Of a stretch of 64,000 bases of DNA, positions 43,495 through 50,898 are shown in pieces. Each line of letters begins with the position of its first letter. Within the stretch, counting starts at the first letter, position 1. The position numbers and the translations under genes were made by a program. The DNA is from Deltaproteobacteria bacterium HGW-Deltaproteobacteria-15. GTDB taxonomy: Bacteria; Desulfobacterota; DSM-4660; Desulfatiglandales; HGW-15. The notes under the pieces were generated by a model. The model was not told where the DNA came from and searched no databases. It was given only the letters and a program-made list of their open reading frames with translations. The stretch covers positions 1 through 64,000 of the forward strand of contig PHBH01000012.1 in the NCBI GenBank assembly GCA_002840535.1, given 5' to 3'.

Positions 43495-43544
43495 TTACGT
43501 AAAGATGGGGATGCTATGACGTCCAGGTTACAGATTACTCTTGA
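43495..43544 (+). pseudogene. HigB toxin C-terminal remnant (frameshifted)
   Basis: The last part of a HigB-type toxin is visible: R-K-D-G-D-A, then, after a one-base deletion at about 43515, Y-D-V-Q-V-T-D-Y-S and a stop. HigB proteins commonly end DGDAYDVxxxDY. Everything upstream is missing because pntB ends only nine bases before. Confidence 0.55.
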
Positions 43545-43553
43545 GGTGTAACC

Positions 43554-43679
43554 ATGAGCATTGAGAATACCGAAGCTCGAAATATAGAACCCACGCACCC
43601 GGGGGAGATGCTTCTCGAGGACTTTATGCCCGACTATGGACTGACGGCAACGACTCTTCACCACAGTCCGGACTTGTGA
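43554..43679 (+). pseudogene. HigA antitoxin N-terminal remnant
   Basis: The first 35 of 41 residues match HigA: EPTHPGEMLLEDFMPDYGLT, the conserved N-terminus before the helix-turn-helix. It then breaks into unrelated sequence and a stop, so no DNA-binding domain remains. GAGGTG lies upstream. Ten bases separate it from the HigB remnant, the normal higB-higA spacing. Bases 43680-43789 keep a short open stretch (DHGIDPAIVKHVHNGMALG) that I could not identify. Confidence 0.6.
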
Positions 43680-43789
43680 CCATGGGATCGATCCCGCCAT
43701 TGTGAAGCACGTCCACAACGGCATGGCTCTAGGCGTGGGGGACAACAGATTCCCGAAACAGCCCAAGCGCCGGAGGAAGATGATCCTCC

Positions 43790-44947
43790 TTACCGGGGCT
43801 TGGCTATCGCCGCCATGGCCTCGATGGTCCTTTCGATATCCCTCATGGTATTGAATGGCCCCAGGCTGAATCGCACTCCGCCATTCGGATAGGTTCCGAG
43901 TGTTTCATGGACAAGGGGGGCGCAATGGAGACCGACGCGGACGGCGATGCCGAAGTCTCCGTCCAGGATCGCCCCGACATCCGAAGGATCGACTCCCCTG
44001 ACGTTTGCAGTCAGAAGCCCGATATGGTCCGAGAGATCTTCGGCGCTGTAGAGTTCGACCCGATCCAGCGAGGAAAGCCCGTCCCGAAGCTTTGTCAGCA
44101 ACTCCATTTCGCGCTTGTGGATTGCATCGATGCCCTTCTCGGCAAGATAGTCCAATCCTGCAGAGAGGCCGATGATGCCCAGGAGGTTGAGCGTTCCGGC
44201 TTCCAGCCGAAAAGGAAGAGTCTGCGTATGGACAGGGCTCCTCGAATCCACGCCTGTTCCGCCGAACCGCGTGGTTCGGACTTCGAGCTCCGGCCGGATC
44301 ACCAACCCCCCGATCCCTGTCGGGCCGAGCAGCCCCTTGTGGCCGGTAAAGGCGATCGCGGCGATTTGCCATTCCTCCATATCGATTTCGACCACCCCCG
44401 CACTCTGGGCTGCATCGACCAGCAGGGGGATATTGCGTTCCGTGCAAATCCGCCCTATTTCCCGGATCGGCTGGATCGTCCCCAGAACATTGGATGCGTG
44501 GTTGATGACGACGAGTCTCGTATCGGATCGTATCGACCGGGCTACATCATGAGGATCGATGAAGCCCCTGCCGTCGAACGGGACAAGGTCGTACTCGATC
44601 ATGCCTTGTTCGCGCAGATGATGAAGGGGCCTGAGAACCGAATTGTGCTCCAGCCTGGTGGAGACCACATGATCTCCGGGCTTGAGGAGACCTTGAATGG
44701 CCAGGTTCAAGCCATCGGTTGCATTGGAGGCGAAGATGACGCCCTTTGGATCGGGTCCGTTGAAGAACCGTGCCAGTTTTGCCCTTGTCTCTTCGACCAG
44801 CGTTTCCGCTTCGGAGGCAAGGTCATAGCTTCCCCTTCCCGGAGAGACTCCCAGACGACCATAGGTCTCGACCATGGCCGACAGTACCGCAGGAGGTTTC
44901 GGGAAAGTGGTAGCGGCGTTATCCAGATAGATAAGATGTTCTGTCAT
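43790..44947 (-). CDS. Cysteine desulfurase (class V aminotransferase)
   Basis: The 385-residue PLP enzyme opens YLDNAATTFPKPPAV and contains GVIFASNATDGLNLAIQGL, EHNSVLRPLHHL, VDAAQSAGVVEID, FTGHKGLLGPTGIG (Schiff-base lysine of GHKG) and VRVGLHCAPLVHETLG with the likely catalytic cysteine. It belongs to the single-protein cysteine desulfurase group near Mo or Se genes rather than IscS. It could supply sulfur for the terminal sulfido ligand needed by the xanthine-dehydrogenase-type enzymes here; that is inference. The ATG at 44947 fits family starts. Confidence 0.87.
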   Translation of the reverse strand: MTEHLIYLDNAATTFPKPPAVLSAMVETYGRLGVSPGRGSYDLASEAETLVEETRAKLARFFNGPDPKGVIFASNATDGLNLAIQGLLKPGDHVVSTRLEHNSVLRPLHHLREQGMIEYDLVPFDGRGFIDPHDVARSIRSDTRLVVINHASNVLGTIQPIREIGRICTERNIPLLVDAAQSAGVVEIDMEEWQIAAIAFTGHKGLLGPTGIGGLVIRPELEVRTTRFGGTGVDSRSPVHTQTLPFRLEAGTLNLLGIIGLSAGLDYLAEKGIDAIHKREMELLTKLRDGLSSLDRVELYSAEDLSDHIGLLTANVRGVDPSDVGAILDGDFGIAVRVGLHCAPLVHETLGTYPNGGVRFSLGPFNTMRDIERTIEAMAAIAKPR

Positions 44948-44967
44948 AATTCTCTGTGACTCGATCA

Positions 44968-45325
44968 TCCAGCGTTCAGTGTTCAGAGTTCAGAAAGAAG
45001 CGGAGCGACACTGGTTCTTTCCTGAACAGTGAACCTCATGGTTGCATAAAAACCAATGGCGCGACCTTGTCGTAATTGCGGAGGCCGCATGGATAATGGG
45101 TGAATTTGTTGTGAGTATTCCCGAGAAGTGCGCGCCTCGATCTCACTGCGAATGAATTCCTGTAGGATGGGTAGAGCGAAGCGAAACCCATCGGTTTTGA
45201 TGTTTGCGGCCTGTCCAATGCCCGAATTGATGGGTTTCCCCCGGCCTACTGCCTGCCGGGGTCTACCCATCCTACGAAACTGGTTATCTTTCCTGAACAC
45301 TGAACGCCGAACACTGAACACTTCA
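44968..45325. repeat. Repeat cluster including a REP-like palindrome
   Basis: This 380-base gap has TTCAGTGTTCAGAGTTCAG at 44970 and CTGAACACTGAACGCCGAAC at 45294 as distant arms. Between them, TGTAGGATGGGTAGAGCGAA and GCGAAACCCATC (45161-45192) face GATGGGTTTC (45228) and GTCTACCCATCCTACG (45261-45276), a REP-like form common in proteobacteria. GGCAGGC-type hairpins lie within. No gene was seen. Confidence 0.75.
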
Positions 45326-45327
45326 AT

Positions 45328-45696
45328 TCACCCGGTGCAGGATTTCGGATTAGGCAGGCCGGCGATGCGCCGCGCGCCGCGCTTGATCCCGCAGGGGAAG
45401 AGGCCTTCCAGATCCATGAGGCTCATGCCCGTGCCGGACTTCAGGTGGGAGTTCAACGGCGCCCGGCCGTGATGGTGATAGTAATCCCGAAGGAACCCGA
45501 TGACGCGCCAGTGGGACTCTGCCATCTTCACGAGCCCGCATTCCCGGGCCAGGAACACGGCCACCTCCTCTGACCAGTCCTCGGGGTTCCACAAAAATCC
45601 TTCCCCGTCAAAAAGGATCCTGCGGCCGGCCACAACACGGTATTCGCGGTTCGGGTCGCCCTGCTGTCCCTGTCCGGGTTGGTCTGACTCAGTCAT
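45328..45696 (-). CDS. TusE/DsrC-like sulfur carrier
   Basis: The 122-residue protein shows the DsrC/TusE order: FDGEGFLWNPEDWSEEVAVFLA, MAESHWRVIGFLRDYYHHHG and LFPCGIKRGARRIAGLPNPKSCTG. The C-terminal cysteine (CysA) is present, but followed by two residues instead of one. The second DsrC cysteine, usually in ACK about eleven residues before, is replaced by ARR; a new cysteine occurs in FPCG. It therefore resembles TusE/RspA relatives more than true DsrC. It could relay sulfur from the cysteine desulfurase. The start at 45696 is by homology; no ribosome site is evident and the frame continues into a repeat. Confidence 0.82.
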   Translation of the reverse strand: MTESDQPGQGQQGDPNREYRVVAGRRILFDGEGFLWNPEDWSEEVAVFLARECGLVKMAESHWRVIGFLRDYYHHHGRAPLNSHLKSGTGMSLMDLEGLFPCGIKRGARRIAGLPNPKSCTG

Positions 45697-45710
45697 GTGA
45701 AAAAAAGCCT

Positions 45711-45836
45711 CGAACCGCCAAGACGCCAAGTACGCCAAGAAATCATTTTCTTTTTCGCCTGCCGGAAGCCGCTCCGGCAGGCGAAAAAACAAATCTTTGC
45801 ACTCTCCTTTGCGTTCTTAGCGTCTTCGCGGTTCAA
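45711..45836. repeat. CGCCAAG-family repeat with long hairpin, copy 2
   Basis: AACCGCCAAGACGCCAAG and TACGCCAAGAAA lead to a perfect stem TTTTTCGCCTGCCGGA / TCCGGCAGGCGAAAAA at about 45750-45787, with T and A runs suited to bidirectional termination. It parallels 33331-33440. CTTAGCGTCTTCGCGGTTC closes the outer arm. Confidence 0.8.
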
Positions 45837-45869
45837 TCTCTGACCTCTCTGCTCTCGACATGCGCGAAG

Positions 45870-48527
45870 TTACTTCATGGCCGCCAAAGCAGCCTTGATC
45901 TTTTCCGGTGTGGCCGGGAGATCGTAGATCCTCACCCCGCAGGCATCCTTGATGGCGTTGATCACCGCAGGCGCCGTGGGGACCATGGTCATCTCGCCAA
46001 CGCCCACCGCCCCAAGGGTCCCTTTGACTCTGGGGGTTTCCCTGACAATCACTTCCATGTCAAAGGCGGTTTTCATGGAAGGAAATTTGAAGGTGACCCA
46101 ATCTTTGGTCTTGCCGTGCACGTACTCCTCTCTCAACGCATATCCAACACCCATGTCCATCCCTCCTTCCAGCTGGCCTTCCAGATTCTGCGGGTGGATC
46201 ACAGGCCCGGCATCCACGGCCGTGGTCATTTTGATGCCCCGCACCTCGCCGGTATCCGTATTTACCTCGACTTCCGCCATCTGTATGTCATGGACCTGAG
46301 CCTCGAAGGAAGGACCCTGTCCGGTTTGGGGATCAAGCGGGCCCTCATCTTCGTTCTTCTTCATTCCCATATACCGGGTCGGTTTCCCTGCCTTCTTCAA
46401 CGCTTCGTAGCTCTTTCCCCCGGCCGCTTCCATTGCCGTCTTCATCTGTTCGAGCGCGTTGACCATGGCGCCGCCTCCCATGTAGGTCATCCTGCTGGCG
46501 GCCGCCGGGCCCATGGCGGTGGTCAGCTCGGTCGTTCGCGTAACCAGACGGATTTTTTCCATGGGCAGATCCATCACATGTGCGGCAATCTGGGTAAGCA
46601 TGGAATCATTGCCTTCGCCCGGATCGGCGATTGCGGCGTAGACGGTGATCCCGTCATCCGGGTCGCATTCCACGGCGACCCTTGCCGTATCCCCGGCCGA
46701 GGAAATCCCGAAGGCGTGGCTCGCCAGTCCCACGCCGCGCCTGATCGGACCTTTCTTAACGGAGGCCGCATCCTTCTTGGCACGTTCGTAATGAGGCCGG
46801 ATCGCATCGCAGAGCTCCGGAAACGGCCACTGCACCACCACCCGGCCGGTGGATTTGCTCTGGCCGGGTTGAAGCGAATTCATTTTGCGGAACTCCAGGG
46901 GATCGATTCCCATTTTCTCCGCCAGCATGTCCATGGCCGATTCCAGTGCAAAGGTCACCTGCGGAGGGCCGGCCCCGCGTGCCGCTCCCCCGAATGCGTT
47001 GTTGGTGTACACCAGCCTCCCAAGGGCGCCGATGTTGGGGATGTTGTATGAGCCGGACAGCATCTGCAGCGCCCGGATGATCACGACAATGCCGAGGATC
47101 TGGTATGCGCCGTTTTCCACGATGAAATCGTTCATGTAACCGGTCAGTTTGCCGTCTTTATCGGCTCCCAGCCTGACCTTCATGGCGAAGGGGTGACGCT
47201 TTGGGGTCAGGAGCATGGACTCCGACAGACTGGGAATATAGCGCACGGGACGTTTGAAATGAAGGGCGGCCGCAGCCGCTATCGCCTCCGAGGTGATGGC
47301 CGTTTTGATGCCGAACTGGCCGCCGGAGAAAGCCTCCTCATAGCGGAGGTTTTCCCAGCCCAGGGCCTCCTGAAGCATCCCCATGTGCCTGTGGATGTCG
47401 ATGCTGCGCCCTATGACCACGAGCTGGGCCTCTTCGCCTTCCCCTTCGAGAAAGGCCGCACAAGCCTCCGGCTCCAGGGGCGACTGGTGATTCAACTGCG
47501 TCGTGAACTGTGCCTCCACCACGGCGGACGACCGGGCCAGCGCCATTTCCGCATCTCCCTTGATCTGCGGCTGCCTGTAGCAGAGGTTGGGCCATTTGGA
47601 ATGGATCTGGACAGCCCCTTCGGCCATGGCTTCGGCAGGGGTTTTCAGGACCGGAAGGGGATCGTATTCCACCTTGACAGCCGCAGCGGCGGCCTGTGCC
47701 TGGTCTCTCGTTCCAGCCGCAACCACCGCGATCGGATCGCCCAAGGTTCTGACCCTGTCTTCGCAAAGAACCGGCTGGTCGTCGAATATCATTTTCAGCC
47801 GGTTAGTCCCCTTGATGTCCCTGGCAGTCATCACTCCGATCACGCCTTTCATGTTTTCGGCAGCCGCAGTGTCGATCGAACGGATCATGGCATGGGGCTC
47901 CGTGCTTCGCACCACAGCGATTTCGACCGCGCCCTGGAGCTTGATGTCCGCAGTGAACTCTGCCAATCCGCACGCCTTGAGCATGGCGGATGGACGCGGG
48001 TGAGAGACCCCGATCATCCCGGCAGCCGGGCCGGGCAGGACCTGCCCGGGAGTAAGTTCCCCGCGCAGAAAACGGCCGGCGAGCTTGACCGCTTCGATGA
48101 TCTTCACGTACCCCGTGCAGCGACAAAGATTTCGAGCCAGGGCTTTTTTGATCTCAGACGTGTCCGGGGCGGGATTCCGGTCCAGCAGGGCCTTGGCTGC
48201 CATGATCATTCCCGGCGTGCAGTATCCGCACTGCACGGCTCCGGACAACACAAATGCCTCCTGAATCAAATGAGGGTTTTCCGGTGTGCCGAGCCCTTCA
48301 ACGGAAATCACCTCCGCCCCCTCCAGGTCGATCACCTTGGTGAGACAGGAGCGTACCGCCTTTCCATTGACAATGACGGTGCACGCGCCGCATTGACCTT
48401 TCCGGTCGCACGACTGCTTCGCGCCGGTAAGATGAAGGTCCTCCCTCAGGAGATCGAGCAGGACCCTCTTTGAATCCACCACGAACTGTCTCGTCGCTCC
48501 ATTGACGATCAGATTCACTTTTTTCAT
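45870..48527 (-). CDS. Single-chain aldehyde oxidoreductase (MOP-type molybdenum hydroxylase, system 2)
   Basis: This 885-residue enzyme merges the [2Fe-2S] part (residues about 1-160: CDRKGQCGACTVIVNG, VQCGYCTPGMIMAA, NLCRCTGYVKI) with the Mo-binding part, like the 907-residue Desulfovibrio gigas aldehyde oxidoreductase that has no FAD subunit. Mo-domain motifs: FSGGQFGIKTA, GGAARGAGPPQVTF, PGEGNDSMLTQIA and GAVGVGEMTMVPTAPAV with the catalytic glutamate of GVGE. It likely oxidises aldehydes with a flavodoxin or ferredoxin acceptor. AAGGAG lies seven bases before the ATG at 48527. The system stands apart from the three-subunit systems. Confidence 0.92.
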   Translation of the reverse strand: MKKVNLIVNGATRQFVVDSKRVLLDLLREDLHLTGAKQSCDRKGQCGACTVIVNGKAVRSCLTKVIDLEGAEVISVEGLGTPENPHLIQEAFVLSGAVQCGYCTPGMIMAAKALLDRNPAPDTSEIKKALARNLCRCTGYVKIIEAVKLAGRFLRGELTPGQVLPGPAAGMIGVSHPRPSAMLKACGLAEFTADIKLQGAVEIAVVRSTEPHAMIRSIDTAAAENMKGVIGVMTARDIKGTNRLKMIFDDQPVLCEDRVRTLGDPIAVVAAGTRDQAQAAAAAVKVEYDPLPVLKTPAEAMAEGAVQIHSKWPNLCYRQPQIKGDAEMALARSSAVVEAQFTTQLNHQSPLEPEACAAFLEGEGEEAQLVVIGRSIDIHRHMGMLQEALGWENLRYEEAFSGGQFGIKTAITSEAIAAAAALHFKRPVRYIPSLSESMLLTPKRHPFAMKVRLGADKDGKLTGYMNDFIVENGAYQILGIVVIIRALQMLSGSYNIPNIGALGRLVYTNNAFGGAARGAGPPQVTFALESAMDMLAEKMGIDPLEFRKMNSLQPGQSKSTGRVVVQWPFPELCDAIRPHYERAKKDAASVKKGPIRRGVGLASHAFGISSAGDTARVAVECDPDDGITVYAAIADPGEGNDSMLTQIAAHVMDLPMEKIRLVTRTTELTTAMGPAAASRMTYMGGGAMVNALEQMKTAMEAAGGKSYEALKKAGKPTRYMGMKKNEDEGPLDPQTGQGPSFEAQVHDIQMAEVEVNTDTGEVRGIKMTTAVDAGPVIHPQNLEGQLEGGMDMGVGYALREEYVHGKTKDWVTFKFPSMKTAFDMEVIVRETPRVKGTLGAVGVGEMTMVPTAPAVINAIKDACGVRIYDLPATPEKIKAALAAMK

Positions 48528-48569
48528 GACAGTCTCCTTGGAGTATTTGCATTGGCCACGGCCGCAATG

Positions 48570-48610
48570 ATACAAACGGCATTTATATCTAAATATATCT
48601 AACGTGATGT
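48570..48610 (-). promoter_or_regulatory. A+T-rich direct repeat upstream of MOP gene
   Basis: On the minus strand, TAGATATA-TT-TAGATATA, flanked by CGTTAG, lies 60-80 bases before the start. It is the only A+T-rich patch near the gene and could hold the promoter and a regulator site, but no consensus was matched. Confidence 0.35.
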
Positions 48611-48745
48611 AAGCCATGCCTCCGAAAGTTGTCAAGCTCCCAGTTGCCTGCGCCGTCCGGAGCGCTTAGGGTCGCTGAATGGATGAAACCTGTCCCGGAG
48701 GGGCAGAGGTAAGATCACCAAAGCCGGGCTTCATCAGCACGGCGG

Positions 48746-50290
48746 TTATCCGACATAACGTCTCCGGGGCAGCCCTTTCACATTCGGCAGGCAGAAGGAG
48801 AATTCGCTTTCGGTGCTGCATGCCGTACAAAAATACCTCACGACGACGGACCTGCACTTCACTGAGTCCCGGATGTCGGATTCGAGATTGAGTCGGCCCC
48901 CGCACGAACACGCACAAGGGGCCACGAGTATGCAGGTGATTCCTGCTATGTCCTCTTCGATAATGTTAAATGCGCCAAGTCCGAGCTCTTTCCATTCTTC
49001 CAAAAGCTCCGTGTAAAACCTCCGGGTCCTGAGGCTTCGCTCCCTCGCAAGGGACCTGCCTGTCTCCGTCTTCAGCGTATCCGGAGCATGATAGGCGTAA
49101 GTAAGCTCGATACTGGTCTTGATGATCACGTCCTCGTCAAGGAACTGCCGGCGTAGGGCCTTTTTTGCGATGAACTGGACGACTCCCATATTTCCCAGTT
49201 TATCCAGACAATCCGCATCGTACACCACTCGACCGATGTCACTGGTTGCCTCCCCCTCCAGAAACGTGGAAAGGATGGCTTCGCTGATTATCGGGGTCCA
49301 TCTCTCATAGATAGTGCCTGTAAGGATCTTTTCCGCGAAGAGGACGGCATTTTGCTCTTCCGGGATGTCGCCCTCGTGATAGCTCCCCTGGGCAAACTTT
49401 CCGGTATCATGCAAAAGGCCTGCGAGGAGCGCGGGCGTTTCTTCCAGTCCCTCCGCTCTCGCGATGTGGCGGGCGATGCGGCCGACCCTGGAACTGTGGG
49501 CCCAAAGGCTGGAAAACGGCTCTTCGACGGACCCATCCTGGTAGGCGGTCTCCTGCTCGATCAGTGTCCGGTGAATCTCCCGCAGAACCTCCGGAGCGAC
49601 GGAAGGGAACGCGGCAGAGACGGATTCTTCTTTCCGGAGCCGCAGTGCCTGCGTATTTCCAGGCACGTGTTCCTCTTCCCCGTGTCTGAGACATCGATGA
49701 TAGTCCTCTATCGTGTTGATATTTGCAAAGGCGTAATCGATCGTGTCTGCAAAACCCTTCCTCTCGAACCAGGCGGTGTCCAGCCGAAGGGTTTTGCAGG
49801 ATCGCGTGAGCAATTCAATCTTGAAGAGATCGACTTCGAGGTTTTTCCGCATCGCGGGCAGGCACCTTTTGCTGTAAAACGCATGCAGAAATTCCGGCCT
49901 CCCTCCCGGACACGGAACCACGATTTCAAATAAACGGAGCTCGAGAAACTGGGAGCGGATGACCTCCCCGTTCAGGAAGGGCATGTCCGCCGCGCACACG
50001 AAGGCCGATTCATGCCTTATTTTTCGGAGCCCGCTGTAAATGCCCATCAGGGGACCGCAGTTTTTTCGCTCGTCGGCAACAAGAGGAAGCATGAGGAATC
50101 GGTACTTCTCCGGCGTGTTGGTAACCACAAGAACTTCTTCGAACAGGGAAACGGCCACATTCGCTGTCCGTTCGATGATAGACCTCTTGTTGATTTCCAG
50201 AAGCGGCTTGTCCGGCGTCAACCTCTTGCCTTTTCCTCCGGCCAGAATCAGGCAGGAGGTTGCTATTTTCTTCGGTTTGGCCCCGGTCAT
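48746..50290 (-). CDS. MobA-like nucleotidyltransferase fused to HD-domain hydrolase and zinc-type tail
   Basis: This about 514-residue protein has three parts. Residues 1-190 are a MobA-like fold: CLILAGGKGKRLTPDKPLLE, NCGPLMGIYSGLRKI and AFVCAADMPFLNGEV. Residues about 230-430 are an HD hydrolase: LWAHSSRVGRIARHIA, LLAGLLHDTGKFAQG and VVYDADCLDKLGNMG. The last 60 residues have CACSCGG, KCRSV and CTACSTESEFSFC, a likely zinc ribbon. MobA attaches GMP to molybdopterin; the HD domain may cleave a nucleotide or phosphate ester. I chose the ATG at 50290 (GGAGA ten bases upstream); an ATG at 50353 has no ribosome site. Confidence 0.83.
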   Translation of the reverse strand: MTGAKPKKIATSCLILAGGKGKRLTPDKPLLEINKRSIIERTANVAVSLFEEVLVVTNTPEKYRFLMLPLVADERKNCGPLMGIYSGLRKIRHESAFVCAADMPFLNGEVIRSQFLELRLFEIVVPCPGGRPEFLHAFYSKRCLPAMRKNLEVDLFKIELLTRSCKTLRLDTAWFERKGFADTIDYAFANINTIEDYHRCLRHGEEEHVPGNTQALRLRKEESVSAAFPSVAPEVLREIHRTLIEQETAYQDGSVEEPFSSLWAHSSRVGRIARHIARAEGLEETPALLAGLLHDTGKFAQGSYHEGDIPEEQNAVLFAEKILTGTIYERWTPIISEAILSTFLEGEATSDIGRVVYDADCLDKLGNMGVVQFIAKKALRRQFLDEDVIIKTSIELTYAYHAPDTLKTETGRSLARERSLRTRRFYTELLEEWKELGLGAFNIIEEDIAGITCILVAPCACSCGGRLNLESDIRDSVKCRSVVVRYFCTACSTESEFSFCLPNVKGLPRRRYVG

Positions 50291-50353
50291 ATACAATTCT
50301 TCTCCAAATGTCCCCACAAGGGGACTTTCGTCAGCAGATTGAAATTCATCCAT

Positions 50354-50691
50354 CGATTATGCCAAACCAACAAGGATAAGCATAGAGTCTCTTGCCGTAT
50401 ATCCTGTTCGCCGGCCGGTTGTCTGCATGCCGGCGAATAGGATTTATGCCTAACGTGATAGAGTCTGTTCTTGGATATGCTTGCAAGAGAAATATCGGAG
50501 ATAACAGGTTAGATCCAGAACGGACCGCTCATCCTCCGAAGGGGATTATAGCATCCATCATGCCTCTACGTCACTGGATGAAGATTGAGGAATGCGCACC
50601 AGCCCACAGGAAATGGTCTCAGCCTGGACATGTTCGAAGTGCGACGGCAGGCACTGGAACTTCGGAAGCGTGAAATCCTGACGCCCCTGCT
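50354..50691. other. Gap with strong inverted repeat
   Basis: ATCCTGTTCGCCGGC at 50401-50415 pairs with GCCGGCGAATAGGAT at 50429-50443 around a 13-base loop, one mismatch. The rest of the 338-base gap shows no clear gene. The stem lies upstream of the minus-strand MobA-HD gene and downstream of the DUF2080-like gene, so it may be a terminator or leader. Confidence 0.5.
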
Positions 50692-50880
50692 TCAGTCCAT
50701 TCTGATGATTTTCACATTTCGATCCGCCCAACCAGGCGGCAGGTAAACCCTCCCACTTGCACCGCTCCGCTTAACCTTCTTTTCGATCATTTCTTCTCCG
50801 AAAATCTGGAATTTCACCTTGCCTGGTGGGCGGGTTTCGGCCGGCGCCTTTTTCTTTTCACTTTTCCGTGGCGTCGACAT
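50692..50880 (-). CDS. DUF2080-like small protein
   Basis: A 62-residue basic protein whose C-terminal half, KVKRSGASGRVYLPPGWADRNVKI, matches the AbrB-like DUF2080 pattern (SG-SGRVY-P--W--R-VK-I). DUF2080 members occur as short transposon-linked or stand-alone proteins in archaea and anaerobes; function unknown. It follows the oxidoreductase gene by 18 bases and probably belongs to its operon. No clear ribosome site was found. Confidence 0.65.
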   Translation of the reverse strand: MSTPRKSEKKKAPAETRPPGKVKFQIFGEEMIEKKVKRSGASGRVYLPPGWADRNVKIIRMD

Positions 50881-50898
50881 TTCAATTCGTGCCCAGAG

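Noticed and set aside
43680..43789. Short open stretch after the HigA remnant as a transposase fragment.
   Set aside because: The GMALG-x-GDNRF text weakly recalls a REP-associated transposase end but is too short to support a call.
45328..45792. Extending the TusE/DsrC-like protein to 45792.
   Set aside because: The extra residues are encoded by a dispersed repeat hairpin and have no counterpart in the family.
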